A stretch of 64,000 nt of DNA from Epinephelus fuscoguttatus (Eukaryota; Chordata; Actinopteri; Perciformes; Serranidae), in assembly GCF_011397635.1 (NCBI RefSeq), contig NC_064771.1, positions 17,733,379 to 17,797,378 of the forward strand, in the 5' to 3' direction. A model generated the notes under the pieces. It saw only the letters and a list, made by a program, of their open reading frames with translations. It was not told where the DNA came from and did no database searches. Positions 54,813-64,000 of the stretch are shown here, piece by piece. Position 1 is the stretch's first letter; every line of letters starts with the position of its first letter. The position numbers and the translations under genes are program-made.

Positions 54813-56527
54813 TGCACAAATTATTTATAGGCTTAGGAGAACAGGTGGGTCGTAAGTTTGTTTGTAATGGATGACACAGATGTGGAATATCTCAGATCAT
54901 CAGGCGGTTTGATCCAGAGAGTGGGGCCATAGTGACTGAATGCACCTTCAACAGATTTACTTTGCCTCATGTCCATTAGTTAATAGTAAAGACGTAAATC
55001 TTTAAAAACTAGTCACAAATATATAGTATTAATTTCAACAAAGGCGAAAGGATTTTTCCTCAAAACAAACTGGGTAATGTAGTGTTTACCATACATAACT
55101 CAAACAGGAGGGAAAAAAAGTGTTTTTGTTGGGGACTATTTTCAGCCACAAATCTGGCGCGTGCCAGTGAGTATTTACAGCACCAAGACACGCGTGTGGG
55201 ATTGACTCAAAATAAAACAGAACGCCCATGTTTGTTGTTATAACGGAGAATGTCACCCAGTGCGATGGTGTGATGTGATCGTGCGTTTTTATAGCATAGT
55301 AGTAAGAAAAATATTGAATATCGCCAGACTTATGCTTTAAGATTTGGATGCAACTGTGTTTTTTTGTTTCTTTACCTTTAGTAAAAGTATGTGTGCTCTT
55401 TCACTTAACCAATTTCAATTAAGTCGTCATTTAGAGCATTTGTGTTACACTGACAAGCCCCCCCTGTGATTACTGTACTGTGTATCACTTAGTACAAAAG
55501 ATCCTATCTTATACCAATCAAATATGATGTCAACGCTGTATAGCACTAAATCTTCACACTCACTAATCCCATTGTATCCCATAAAGCTGCTTTGATACTA
55601 ACAGATACTTACATGTGTGTCGAGTCAGGGAAAACACTCCAGGCCCTGTAATTTTGGGGCCAAACCCACAGCGGATGACATAGCAAGTTATAATGAGTGT
55701 TTGTGGCCCCAAGCCAGTGTGTAAGACCGTATGAGTTTGTTTATGCACGTAGGAGTACAATTTGAGAAGCCAGGTGGGCGCGTCTTAACTTAACCCATTT
55801 CTTTGTCACATTGTTACTCTACAGCCGGAATGTCCTTAAGAATATAAGCTTTAAAGTGGAGCTATCCACACCGAGGGGCCAAATACATATCCTTAAATTC
55901 AAAGGATGACTCAAATATGTCTGCAAAGGCGGAGGGGGGGGGGGGGGGGGGGTGTCATGTCACTGCACAGCGGGGGATTGGCAGAGACAGTGATTTGGAC
56001 TTCAGTCGGCGATGAAGTAGATTGGGACCTGAAATCCCCGGGGAGAGAGAGAGTCAGAGAGACGAGGTCAGGTAGGAGGGCTATAAAAGCACTCCTTCCT
56101 TAACTGGAACATGCACTTAATGTCAAAGCGGGTATGACTGAAGATTTGGGATGCACAGTGGTCCTCCTCTGTCTGTAATTTGTTTGACTGAAACAGCAAA
56201 ATGTGTGTACAAGTGTGCTGAGGTAAGTGCCTGTGTTCATTTACATGATCTGCTAAATCTCTTTTGACAGGGCATTTTGTTGTTACATGTGCTCTACTGT
56301 ACATCCATATATTCTGGGTGAAAGTGTAAATCAAGTTGACATTCATACAGGACTATAAGGTTGTGATATAATATAAAAAAGACAACCAATTAGACATGTT
56401 AAATATGTTATTAAAAGACATTTTGCACAACTTTTGCTCTCCATATTCTGCTCCAAATGGCCTTTTATAATCAAAATCACTTAACATTTTTTCCCTCTCA
56501 TAAGCAGGAGAACTGGGAATCAAAAAG
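54813..56527. other. intergenic, upstream of acid phosphatase gene
   Basis: No coding block. A run of 19 G at 55934-55952 and a GC-richer patch to about 56090 lie 0.4-0.6 kb before the first exon, and 5' UTR sequence may be included. No TATA box or clear start site is identified. Confidence 0.4.
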
Positions 56528-63975
<7,448 letters not shown>

Positions 63976-64000
63976 GTGAGGATTCGCATTAGAGCCAATT

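Noticed and set aside
42406-56527. Search for SYT3 or SHANK1 exons expected from the human neighbourhood
   Set aside because: I saw no C2-domain, ankyrin or PDZ coding block in any frame between lrrc4b and the acid phosphatase gene.

Overview
The window is nuclear DNA from a ray-finned (teleost) fish. Evidence: three spliced vertebrate genes with GT-AG introns, long noncoding stretches full of dinucleotide microsatellites, and many short interspersed repeats of types I recognise from teleost genomes (MITE-like inverted repeats, a tRNA-like SINE, a LINE-type tail, a Tc1-like transposase relic). Most coding potential between the genes is repeat-derived or chance.

Layout. (1) 5.5-13.3 kb, minus strand: hs3st2, heparan sulfate glucosamine 3-O-sulfotransferase 2, two coding exons that join exactly to a 370-residue type II Golgi enzyme, with a CpG-containing upstream region carrying a perfect CRE palindrome. 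Its 6.7 kb intron holds several nested mobile-element relics. (2) 20.3-21.2 kb, plus strand: a compact three-exon gene for a 137-residue protein that I remember only as an unnamed, expanded fish family; a SINE starts almost at its stop codon. (3) 22.7-23.4 kb: a frameshifted Tc1-like transposase relic inside an older repeat. (4) 34-42.4 kb, plus strand: lrrc4b (netrin-G ligand 3 type synaptic adhesion protein), with a probable 5' UTR exon near 34.1-34.3 kb, a main coding body at 38.6-40.95 kb and a 3' UTR ending near 42.4 kb. (5) 51.5-52.7 kb: a gene-less GC-richer block containing three perfect RFX X-box motifs. (6) 53.4-54.75 kb: a 20-bp minisatellite with higher-order structure, open in all three minus-strand frames. 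(7) 56.5-64 kb, plus strand: the first seven coding exons of a histidine acid phosphatase, probably acp4; the gene runs off the right edge.

The genes do not form a pathway. lrrc4b and hs3st2 are both typically neuronal genes, and lrrc4b next to acp4 matches the neighbourhood of LRRC4B and ACP4 on human chromosome 19q13.33, which supports those two assignments. I see no multi-gene novel system. The best candidates for undescribed biology are the unnamed fish gene at 20.3 kb and the X-box cluster at 51.8-52.7 kb. Repeat family names and all regulatory readings are from memory and motif inspection, not from a search.
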